DNA from: Lepidostoma basale
Lineage: Eukaryota; Arthropoda; Insecta; Trichoptera; Lepidostomatidae
Assembly (NCBI GenBank): GCA_022606425.2
Contig: JAHDVF020000178.1
Span: 372,001 to 436,000 of the forward strand
Direction of reading: 5' to 3'
DNA length: 64,000 bases
The notes under the pieces are model-generated. The model was not told where the DNA came from, ran no database searches, and saw nothing but the letters and a program-made list of their open reading frames with translations. Both the position numbers and the translations under genes were made by a program. Below, piece by piece: positions 1 through 12,300 of the stretch (positions are counted from its first letter, which is position 1; each line of letters starts with the position of its first letter).

Positions 1-79
1 TTGGAAAGTATTCAGCCTCATTAATGTCATAGTTGTTCATGTGTTACTATGACGAGGCATTCTTTCAAATTAACAACAT

Positions 80-245
80 AAATATATTTATATTTGTAAT
101 GTCTTTTTGGAAAAATTGAGATCACCATAAATATTTCCTTAAAATACTCATCCATCCTTCTTTTCTTGTATGATCTTGCTCTTTAATCTCTTGATCAATA
201 ATAAAAAGAGATACGTATGTATCAGAAAGATTAAAAAATAGATTA
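80..245 (-). mobile_element. RTE-like LINE fragment (endonuclease-RT linker)
   Basis: The minus strand reads a degenerate version of the linker IQERWMEYFNEM seen in the longer copy near 25800. The match spans about 120-215 and is interrupted. It belongs to the commonest LINE family of the window. Confidence 0.5.
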
Positions 246-319
246 AGATGCGGGTTGCAGAAGAAAAGAATTATGATAAATAGTGTGCATATGTAGAAAG
301 TAATCTAACGAGTAGAGAA

Positions 320-3300
320 CTAGATTAAGACAAGAATATACTTGGAGAGATCTTGCTCTGTACGGAGGGTGCTGTTCAAGCTGCACAGCAAGTTATGTGG
401 CTGCGTTCTCACATACAGCTCCACGATTGGAGTGCCCGGATTAACTTGCTTGCAGATGACCGGAGTGTTGGCGGGAATCCAGTCAGTCACTTTCCGTATC
501 ATTTCCTGACTGATAGTGGTGACATTCGCCAGTGTCAGAACAAGACCCTGAAACCAAATATTCAACAACTGAGGAATATTTTATTTACGATGCAATGATT
601 GCAATATTCTTCTCCTTTTTCTTTTAATATTATAGATCTCATGATCTGTGATACAACACTGATGTCTCTCTTATTAGCTTAGCATTAGCTGCTGTATAAG
701 CGAATCTGTCACCACCCATTCCAGCTACGCAATCAAATGTTATTACATTCTATTCTGTAATAACTATAACTATGCTATATACAATGATTATAATATAAAA
801 CACAAATATAATATTAAACACAATATATTCCCTTCTTATTTGTATAGTTTTTCTAAGAAATTTACATAAGACAGAGCCCATATTTTAATAATAAGTAAAA
901 GCACTATGAAAATAAATCAATTGGGTGTGTGGTAAAAATACCAGTGCAGGTTTTTTGGTATAAATAAATTGGCATATAAGTATAAATGTGCAATTAAATG
1001 TGGAAAGCAACGGGAAACTACCATATGAAATGCCCAATTGGTATCCCAAGAACTAGCAAAAATGTTACACCTTGCTGCAAACCAATCCCTTGGATTGAAG
1101 GTAGTGAAGAAGAAGATGGATAAATGATTGTGGAATTAGTCCTAATCACAATTTGGTTATTCTCGCATGCTAATAATCAAATACAAGGTGTGTGATAATT
1201 CAACTGCAGTACAAGCTAAATAAGAAATTCATAAAAAGTTACCTGGGGCGGGAAATCGTTGAGAGTTTCCGAGATTCTTTTCAGAAGAAGAACATCCTTA
1301 AGTGGCACCTCCTCTATAGCCCCATAATCAATGTATCTCACCGACACGTAAGGTGTCCCGTGCTGATCTTTGCTGATCCCACTGCGGAACACAGCCCTTC
1401 TCCTGACAAATTAAATAAATAAAAATTCAATTAAAAATTAACAAATTAGGTATAAAACTCCACAACAAACTGAATGAGAAGCTGGACATTCCAGCGTTGA
1501 AAAGAAATAACAAACTCATCAAGAATAACTCTGAGTATGTAAATATACAATATAAATTATTTAACTTGATAAAGGTTTTCTCAAGGGCGGGGATCATTAA
1601 AAAACAAATTTAGAACTTTTAAAATAGAATACATGGGACATGTTGCCAGATTGGTAGACGATAGATGGACCCAAAAGGTGGTGGAGTGGAGACCCCGACA
1701 AGACCGTCCTGAGACAAAAGTAACAGAGGGAGACCCCCCACACGATGATCCGATGACATTCAAAAGTTTGCTGGTGATTGAATGGGAAAGGCACAAGACA
1801 GAAATACGCAGAACAGTATGGGGGAGGTTTATGTTAAGCAGTGGACGACAACGGCTGTTTAAGTAAGTAAATTAAAATAGATTACGTAATAAATAAATAA
1901 AGGTAAAGCATGAAAGTAGGATAAATGCCGTAGAAATGAGAATACTAAGAAAAATAACCTAACAAAGAATTAAGAAACAAATGTAAAGCGGATCAATACA
2001 TTAGCGCCCTTGAGATGATTAATTCATAAAAATGGCGCTCTATAAATCATCCAATTTATTATTATATTACAAAAATCATGAAAACAAAAAAATTTTCATA
2101 CAAATTTTCTTTATTATTGTATATTTAGTGTGCTTCCATTTGTGTTTAACATCGACCGGTTTCAACAGCTTGCTGCCATCTTCTGGCCACCAGAAGATGG
2201 CAGCAAGCTGCCGAAACCGGTCGACGTTAAACACAAGTGGAAGCACATTAAATATATCATAATAAAGAAATTTTGTATCAAAATTTTTTTGTTTTCATTA
2301 TTAAAAATGAACTTGTACTGAGAAATTTCAATTGAAATATATTAATTATGTGGATAAATACATCCTAAATAAAATGAAGAAAGGGTCTCAAAGATAGTTT
2401 GAACTATTAAACAATTGGATGAGAGTGGAAAAGAAAGCATGGCATGACCAAATTAATCTAAACTAAAAGGCGGCCACATTCGAAGTGGGAAAAATCAACG
2501 AACGTGCTTGATATGATGTACGAGGTCTGTTCAAAAAGTATCGCGAATTTTGAATTTCCGCTGGCTACGTATATTTGATTTTTGATTTTTTTGTAGCGTT
2601 ATGTTGATACTCATGTCCCTTACTTATGCTGACAAGGTCGGCCATTTTGAATGTTTAGTTAATTTTTGACAGCTGTTTTGCTTGGATGTGTTTTGGCTCG
2701 TCTTCGATTTTTGCCTATTCCAAAAAATGGATCAAAGAATCTGTATCAAATTTTGTGTGAAAACAAAATAAAGTGCGCGGACGCATTTCGAATGTTGACT
2801 GTGGCATATGGTGAAGCTACCTTGGACCAAAGCAACGTTTATCGGTGGTACAAAATGTTCTCAGAGGGCCGAGAAGATATGAACGACGAAGAGCGTGCCG
2901 GACGCCCGAGCACGTCAACAACAGACGAAAACATTGATAAAGTGAAGAAAATAGTATTAGCCAATCGTCGAATCACCGTTAGAGAAGTTGCTGAGGACCT
3001 AAACATATCGATTGGCTCGTGCCATTCGATTTTAACCAATGATTTGGGCATGAGTCGGGTCGCCGCGAAATTCGTGCCAAAATTGCTCAATTTCGACCAA
3101 AAACAGCATCGCGTTAACATTGCTCAGGAGATGTTGGACTCGGTCCGTGACGACCCAAATGTGCTCCAGAGGGTCATAACTGGTGACGAATCATGGGTTT
3201 ATGGTTATGACGTGGAAACCAAAGCTCAATCATCCCAATGGAAGCTGCCGCATGAGCCAAGACCAAAAAAAGCGCGCCAAGTTCGGTCGAACGTGAAGGT

Positions 3301-6300
3301 TTTGCTCACAGTTTTCTTCGATTGCAGGGGCGTGGTGCATCATGAGTTCTTGCCACAGGGTAGTACGGTCAATAAGGAATATTACCTGCAAGTTATGCGC
3401 AATTTGCGCGAAGCAATTCGCCAGAAACGCCCGGATTTGTGGAAGAACAAAAACTGGCTTTTGCACCATGATAACGCCCCTGCTCACACATCGTTGCTTG
3501 TGCGCGAATATTTGGCCAAAAACAACACAGTAATGGTGCCGCAGCCACCGTATTCCCCAGACCTGGCCCCCTGTGACTTTTTCCTGTTTCCAAAACTGAA
3601 GAGGCCCATGAAAGGACGACGCTACGCCACGATTGAGGAGATAAAGACGGCATCGAAGGAGGAGCTGAACAAGATCACAAAAAATGATTTTTTTAAGTGC
3701 TTCGAGGATTGGAAAAAACGTTGGCATAAATGTATTATATCCGAGGGGAATTACTTTGAAGGGGACAAAATAGATATTCATGAATAAATAAATACTTTTT
3801 GAAAAAATATTAAATTCGCGATACTTTTTGAACAGACCTCGTATGAATGTAGATAAAGTTTGAGGTATGTCAGGACAGAGCAGTATGGTGATCCGTCCTT
3901 TCCGCTGACCCCTCCAGGGAAACGGCGTGATGGTTAGTTATTTAGTTTACTTAGAGGAAATTATGTTTATGCACATTTTTCCAAATTCCCATTGTCAAAT
4001 AATCGGGAACTCTCTCTAGTCAGTAACCCTTTTGTTGTCGGCACTTTTGAGATTACTATGGCAAAATAGTTAATATTTTAGAGAAAGCAATTCATTCTCA
4101 CATCCATTGTCAAGTTTGTAAGCCGTGCCATTAATTTAGCTTTATCTCGGCGCACAAAAAATATTCCCAACCGAGTCCAGACATTACGAGTAATGCATAA
4201 TAAATGTGCGTGATCTATATAAAACTAATAGATATAAGACCCTTGGTGGCTGGCTGTCCATTGTACTTTTTACACTGTGCCCATTAACTACAAAATAACA
4301 CCACTTATCTTTTACTACTATAGCAATAACTCACTCCCTCACACTCTGTCTAAAACGTATATGATTATTTTATAAATCGTGGCTTCAGTCCGTCAGATTC
4401 GGCACTTCTCACTAGCGTAGCGAAAGCCGATATATTTGATTTCGGCAAAAAGGTTAAGAGAATGATTTTAAATTTCATACTTCTGTTGAATATTAAACAA
4501 ACTAAAGAAAGTGGGTATAATTATTATAATGTTGAACAGCTCTTTACATCAATACAGCGCGAGCCAAATTGATATAAAGGGTAATAAATAAGAAGTAATG
4601 AAAAATATTTGACGAACCATTCTCCAGAAGAAGACTTGACAAGGTAGAGCAAGCCCGGGGAAGGGGACACAGGCCCGAAGGAGGCCTGCAGCGCCTCCTG
4701 CGGGAAGGGCCCGGCCACCAGCTGGCGCATCATGCTCTGCAGCAGCCGCCAGTTGGTATTGTGGATCTGCACGAACACCTTGCCCGTGGTGGATATGTTG
4801 GTTAAATACACCGCGCACAAATCCTGCAACAAACCCCTTGTTATTCAAACTAATTCAACACCTAAACACAGCCATGATTAAAAAAATCAGAGTCATCAGA
4901 AAAATATGGTAAGTTTTGTAATATTGCATGTACATAGCATAAATATTTATACACAATGAAGTCTTAAATAGTACAAGTTTCCTCAAGATTTGTCTTATAT
5001 TCTTCTTCTTCTGCTTTATTTAGAACTGTGTCTCGTTATTTCTCGGAGCCTGTTCTTGGGATGTAGATGTCCAACTGTCTCGCCATCTTTTGGGTGGTCT
5101 TCCTGGAAGTCGATTTCCTGTTAGTATTTTATTTGCCGCTTTACTTATCACTCTTTCAGAACATGCTCTCTCCAGTAACGTCTTCTCAGTTTTCCCCATC
5201 GCACGCATCCTCCACATTGCAGATCTTTGTAATTTCGGAATTTCTTACTCTGTCTTGGAGTGTCGTTCCCGCAATGGATCTAAGAGTCCTCGTTTCTGTG
5301 GTTCTTAGGAAACTTTTTGCTCTGATGGTGCTTATATTATACTTATCAATTTAAAAAAAAAAAGTGATTTTTAAAAACTACATCCACTTTTGTCTTTATT
5401 TCGACAGCAACCGGTTTCGCCAGGCTGGCTTCCATCGAGAGATTTCAGAAAAATTATTAGATTATATATATATATTTTTTTTAAATAATCAAATAATGAA
5501 AAAGTTAACTTACAGAGGTAAGCTTAGGTGTTTGTGCCTGTTTACACATGCGTATAACCAGCTCTCGATTGATGTTCAAATCAATGTCGGTGGAAGTATC
5601 AAATAGGACAACAGTGAGTGTGACATCCTCGTTATCATCCTGCACCTGCAACACCTCCGCCACCAGCACCTTGCCTGTTACCAATTCAGAGAGGTGTGAA
5701 TTCTGGCACTCAGTCTCCAGATCCTCCAAGCCGTCTAATTTACACAGAATGGCCTGCAAAAAAATTTTTTTAAATGTAAAAGAAGGCCCCTTTTCTTATT
5801 TGACATAGATTTAACCTTTTCTGTATGTAGTTTCAGGAAATGCATATTTTTTTTAATATCATAATTTATAATAAAAACTAAACATTAACTAACTAACCAT
5901 CATGAAGTCTCTCCAAATGGACTGCCACACTTTTCCATCCTGACATTTTTTTCTTGTACCTCTACATTCATACATCATGTCATGCACGTATGTCGATTTC
6001 TACGTCTCCTCACTTGGCCAACATTAAGTATGTGATTGACTTGATCATATCACATTTTCCTCAGTCTTCCTATATTCCTTATTCCATATACATCATTAAC
6101 ATATATCTTCTTCACCACTTTTTCCAAGTGTCCAAATCATCTTAATGACCTTATCATTACTTTGTTCATAACACTTTCATTCACGCTGCATTCACTTATT
6201 ATATTTGCATACTCTGTCACAGTGTTTCCCAATTAGTGGTAAGCGTACTTTCAGGGTTATGCGAAGTTGCAACAAGGGGTTCGCACGGCAATCTTTTGAC

Positions 6301-9300
6301 TAAGATAATTTAATCAATAAAAACTAATTCGGCAAACAACAATTGCGAAAATATAAGTTTAATCGATTAGGGGGTATGTGAATTTGAGGTCTTTCTTGAA
6401 GTGATACACAGAAAAAACTAATTGGTAACCACTGCTCTATAAAATGCAGATTTATGACACATTTGTCTAAGAAATCTCATTTCTATTTCAATTATTCTAC
6501 TTTCATCCATTTTTTGCCAGTTCCATACTTCACTTCCATACATATTATACAGTTCCATGATTTTTTAACACATTAACTACCAAAACCCGACGAGTCGGCT
6601 TTTCGCTTTCAACCGTATACGACCAAAAACCGATTAGTCGGTTTTTATACCCTATTGCTACTGGAAATGATTCTCACAATTACGTAAATCACTATATCAA
6701 TTTCAAATTTAAACTATTCATTTAAAAATGATATTTACTACAAATTAAAATTTTAAAAATAAATATGCTTACACATAAAAAAAATTAATTCGTTAATAAA
6801 TAAAGTGTTAAGATAAACTTTTGTTTACGATGATAACTGAATTTTTTATGAATCTAAAAATTGTGAGATTAGAACCTGAGGAGGAAAACTGCAGAACTCG
6901 GGTGGCAAGTCGTAGATGGAGTTAAAGGGGTGCTCCTCCACATCACCGCTGTCCACAAAGAAGCACACGACTTTTCTGGCTGCTGTGTCCACGCTCAACA
7001 CACGAGCCCGCACCCAGCAGTCCTCGCAGTTGATGGCATACAACACCTCCTCAGTGATGTTGCTGCTAGGCATCTGTGAGTCTTCAAAGTGATGTTCCAT
7101 GTCGGCTGTGAGCGACTCAAAGGGTTCCTGCATTATATTTATTGTTTCTTGAATAATAGTGTAAAAGTCCACAGTAAATAATTAACACTAATGAAAACAT
7201 ATATTTTGTCATTTGATAATGCCTTAGTAAGCAGTGGCGTGCCTAGGGTCAACCAGTAAGGCAAGCCAAGGAATTATTAATAAATATTTGTAAAGAAATC
7301 AAATAATCTTTCTTTTCATAACATTTATGTACATAATGTTAATGACAGATAACATTCTAACGATAGAAATGAAGTTCGTTACACATCGAATAGTAACATA
7401 CTTCAGAATGATAAAGCCCGGCTTCAAATCCATACAAACAATAATTGTATACATCTTCTGGTATATATGCACCTATCTATATGATTACAAATTCAAATTG
7501 AAAAATTAAATTCAAAATCTTATTTTATTCGTAGACGGCTCAAACGTGCAAAAACATTGTTTCAATATAGATTTTTTAAGGCAAGCCCGGCTTCTATGGA
7601 AGTACCGCCACTGTTAGTAAGGCGAAACATGTCATTCCCGTAAAATGTAATAAAACTTCTAGAAAACAAACGATTTCGTTTGTATTAATTATTCCTGCAT
7701 TATCATAAACTATTTTGTCTTGTATGAACAATGAATCCATAAAGCATTGATGAAAAGGAATAATGTAAACATTAATTCCAAAATATAATTTTATTAATGG
7801 TATACTTATATTAAACAGTTGACATTTGGCTGAGTCGTTAAAAATACAAATCAATACAAATAAGATGTTTTGAAACCAAACATGTTATAAATTGAGGTTA
7901 ACCTGGAATGTTCAAGAGTTAGAAATTTTGGTCACAAAAATAAAATGCTATATTTCTCATAACCGGTATTACAGAAATAATCATTTGTCATTTATTCCGC
8001 AATTTTAGGACCCTCACTTTCGTGCTACCATTATTTAGATAATTTTAATTTAAAATACATAAAAATTTCTAAGATTCGTTGCAAGGTTCTCAACTTGGAC
8101 TTAGATCTTCTGGCTTACAGAGGATCAGCTCTTGTGGCTATTCCTCATACGTCTGATGGGAACATCGTTGTAAAAGTGATTTTTGGCAATCAATTTCTAT
8201 GCATTTTTGGTGTAACAAACTAAAGTAATCCCAAAAGAAGAATTTCTTTTTAAGAATATAAAGAAGTGTTTATTTACAAGAATGCATTTTAAAACTTGCA
8301 CAATTGTCTATTATTCTAATAACTGAGAACCTAGCCGGGACACTCCAAACACAGCCAAATAATGGATTAAGCAGAATACAAAGCATATTGAATGCTGGTG
8401 CCCGATTGATTACAACAAAAAGACTGTTACATCACGCTGCTCCTGAAGGAACTTCACGGGGGCGAGTAAAATACTAATTGTGTTTGACACCAGAGAGCGC
8501 CAGCGTATATTTCGGACCTCTGCGTGACACCCATGCTAACAGAAAGGCAACATTCACTCCGATCAGTAGAAACAAATGCCAACAACATTACGATTCCAGT
8601 CAGAGCCAATAAAGCAAGTTTCTATGATCGTGCTTTCAACGTTGCGGGTCCGTTGGCGTGGAATAGTCTCCATGTTAGTATTAAGTATTTGGAAGTGAAG
8701 ATTAATTTAAGAAACTTCTAATGACTGTTTGGTCAGTATTTTCCTAGTGCGCCCTTGGAGTAATTGATTTTACAAGATGGTACACTTAAAATATAAATCA
8801 CCATAAATAATAATAATTATTATTATTATTAATTTATTTATGGCAAAGGGCATTAAACTGATTTAAATTCATTGCCAACTAACAGAAGTGTGTGGTTTCA
8901 AATCAGAAGGTGTGTGAAAGATGGGTCCCAAAAATGCTAAAATTGACAGTATTTCATTTCTTTCTTTGTCAAAATTTCAGTAGAACCACTTTTGACATTT
9001 TTGATAATGGCACGATCGTAATACACTTCCGTCAATAGTAATACTTCATATCACTTGTGTAAATAAAATTTAGTTCAAATTTTCCAAACAAACAAACAAA
9101 AGAGAAGAATATAATTATTGTTTTCTCTTTAATATATATTAAATAAAACTTCTTACACTGTGATTTTCACCAATGATTCTGAACCAGATCTCGGTGGTGG
9201 AGTGGGCTGACATGACAAAGACATTCCACAGCGGTTCCTCGGGGAATTGCAATGGCTGAAGCATCGGGGAACTGGCCACGCGCTCGCTAGTGGATTCGGA

Positions 9301-12300
9301 GGAACTACTTTTATCTATAACCTACAAACACATTTTTATTAACAAAAAAGATCTACAATGATTTGTAAACCTATTACATTATTATACTTAAAACCAGTGG
9401 AAGAGAGTAGTAGAAAAATAATTTATAACACTTGTGTACTGTAAACTACAAAAATAAACATCAGCTTGTTTTTGTAACCCTGATGAAGCTCCGGTGGGAG
9501 CAAAATCGATTGGTTTGATAAAACAAAATATGTAAAAGCAAAGTACGCGTTATAAGTTATTTTTAATAGTAAAAAATAAAGCGAAAAAAAATATATAGTA
9601 GTATTTTCTATTAACCTGTTAACTGGGCGGTCCCCTCTCCAATTACGCAACTTACAACGGGTGCGCGCTTTTTCATAAAGACGCATTATTACGTCACATT
9701 TGATACATTTAATTAATAACTATTTAAAAAATTAATCCATGCTTACTATTAATTAACTGACACTGAAATTTATATTTTATTTTATTTTACAAATGTAGAA
9801 AAATGCCCACATAAAGAAATTACTGAATTAGAAATTAGCCCACATATATTTTAAGGACATATAAAAACGTCCTACCCGTAGTCATCACTTTGTACATTGA
9901 ACGTATATATACATCCCGCTCGGTTAACAGGTTAAAGATGTAAAATTATTACCACATATGTATTGCTCATTTGCCAAGAAAATGGTATTAATGCCTTCCA
10001 ACTGGGGTAACCCCGTTCTAGGGAGATATAAATAATTTTATAGAAAAAGAGACACGGGTAGGAAATGTTATAATAATGATAAAAAAGATCCTCAATTAAG
10101 TAATACATATGAGGTACAGCAGGAAATGGCAAAATGTTGGTGATATTAATTCCATGGTATGCAGCACAAAACAGGGAAGACTCAAATCCGGCGGTCATCA
10201 TCCGAGTAGGAGAAAAATGCAAGAAGTTATTGCAAAAATAGTAATACGCATACATCATCTATATCCACCGGAAGGAGTATTGTTAGTCCGTTGGCTCCAT
10301 CCTCTTTGGCCACGTGCGGGCAGGTATCGAGAACTGTGAGCCAGTCTTTGGGTAATACTTCATTGTAATGCTCCCTGAAACATTACACATCACATATTGA
10401 CTTAATAATTTTTTTAAATGCAGCTTTTTTAACCTTTTTCTTTCTAGCCAGCATCTAAAACTATTTCTAATAAATCAATATTTACTTATAAATGTGAAAA
10501 CAATATATTTATTCTTCTTCTCGGCACTACATCCCGGTGTGGGATTTTGCCTCCTCTGTAACTGTCCTCCACTGGCTCTTGTCCCTGGCCATCTCTCTCC
10601 ATTCTCGAATATATTTCAATTCATTTAATAATCTTTTTTATTAAATTTAATGTATAGAATTTCCATTTTTAAAGCAGTGCATTTCAACTAACTAACAACC
10701 ACGCTGTTGATTTCTCTGACTCTTTATGCGACCAACATTTAATATTTGATTGATTTGATCATGCCACTTTTTCCTTAGCCTTCCTCTATTTCTAGCACCA
10801 TTTACATCATTTACATTTACTTTCTTCACCATTCTGTCTGTATTTCAAGTATCCCAAATAAGACAAAAATGTGTAAACAACAATAAATTAGTATTGAAAA
10901 TGGGTGAAATCAGAGATACAAAAATTCAATCCACTTACTTATACATGTCCGGTAGTGTATTGGCAAATAATCCGTTTGGATGGGACTTCAAAACCTGAGC
11001 TATTCGCTGGATGGCAACCTCCACGGGGGAGCATGGCTGGCTCTCCTGCACAAGCAGCTCCTGCAGCCGCGCATACGCCTTACCTGCGGCCATTTCCACT
11101 GCCATATCCATGGTCTTCTGCGAGTCAGGGTACGTAGTGGACGAGTGCACATTTCCAATCTGGAAACACATCTTAATCACTCTCATTTCTCAATGATAAG
11201 CAAGAATTGTATATTTTATTTGTATCTCAATAGAGACGAAGACGTAAACTGGAAACTGAACATGGATGATCAAGGTGTTTACAGGACTTATGACCTGTCA
11301 TTGGTTGGGTTAAGCGCACGCTTTATGTAATTACAACATTCCCCATTCCACCTTTGTTATTTGTGATCATGCATGACAAATTTTTGGAAGATGTATATAT
11401 ACTTCAAAATCCATATTTATCTTCACGTGGCAGTTTCGGTCAGCCATCTATGTAGAATTGGTTGCACTAGTGAATTTTTTCAAGAATTAACCTATACAAC
11501 CGACCCACTAACGCCATCTATGGAGAATGATTTTCGGCATTTAGCAAACTACTTTATTAACACAATGTGAAGGCTGTCAACCAACATATTGTTAGAAGCC
11601 GCTAGGAGTATTATTCCATTCTATATGCCAAAGAATTGTATACTTCAAGAATTGTATACTTCAAAAGACCTAAACAAAACAGTAATACAGATTTACCATA
11701 GAATTCACATGTCATGTACCCTTTACGTGGATTTAGCTAGTAATGTGATGATGTAGAGAGTGATTCAACATAATAATAATAATAATAACAACAATATTGA
11801 ATTAAAAATCAATTCACCTTAACTGTGCAATCGTATTGCGATGGTCCGCGTCCTTTGATCTTTGCTTCGTGGGTTTTGTACACAGGTGCAGGCAAACCCA
11901 TTTCCTGACAACATCTTAGGAGTCGTGATTTGTTATCTTTTAATTTACTGTCTTCAATTTTCGGTATGATTATCTGGAATCAAGTTGATTTTGTTATTTA
12001 ACAACTAACCACCATTACGCCGTCTCACCGGAGGGGCAAGCAGAGACATAACTCTCGAGCTACCTCTACATTCATACATGGAATCATGCACACTAGTTGA
12101 TTTTTGTATGCCATGCTTCCCTTGGTCGTCCACAGCTTTTCTTTCCACCACTCTTCTCTCATCCATTTGTTCCACATGTCCAAATCATCTCAGGGATCTT
12201 TTTTTAATATATGATGGAATCATCTGCCATATATTTCTTCCTTTTTTTCGTAATTCGGTATTCTATCATATATCATTTTTCTCCACACATTCTTCTCAGT

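Noticed and set aside
3230..3781. 183-codon minus-strand frame in the first mariner
   Set aside because: Antisense to a clear transposase; no independent signal.
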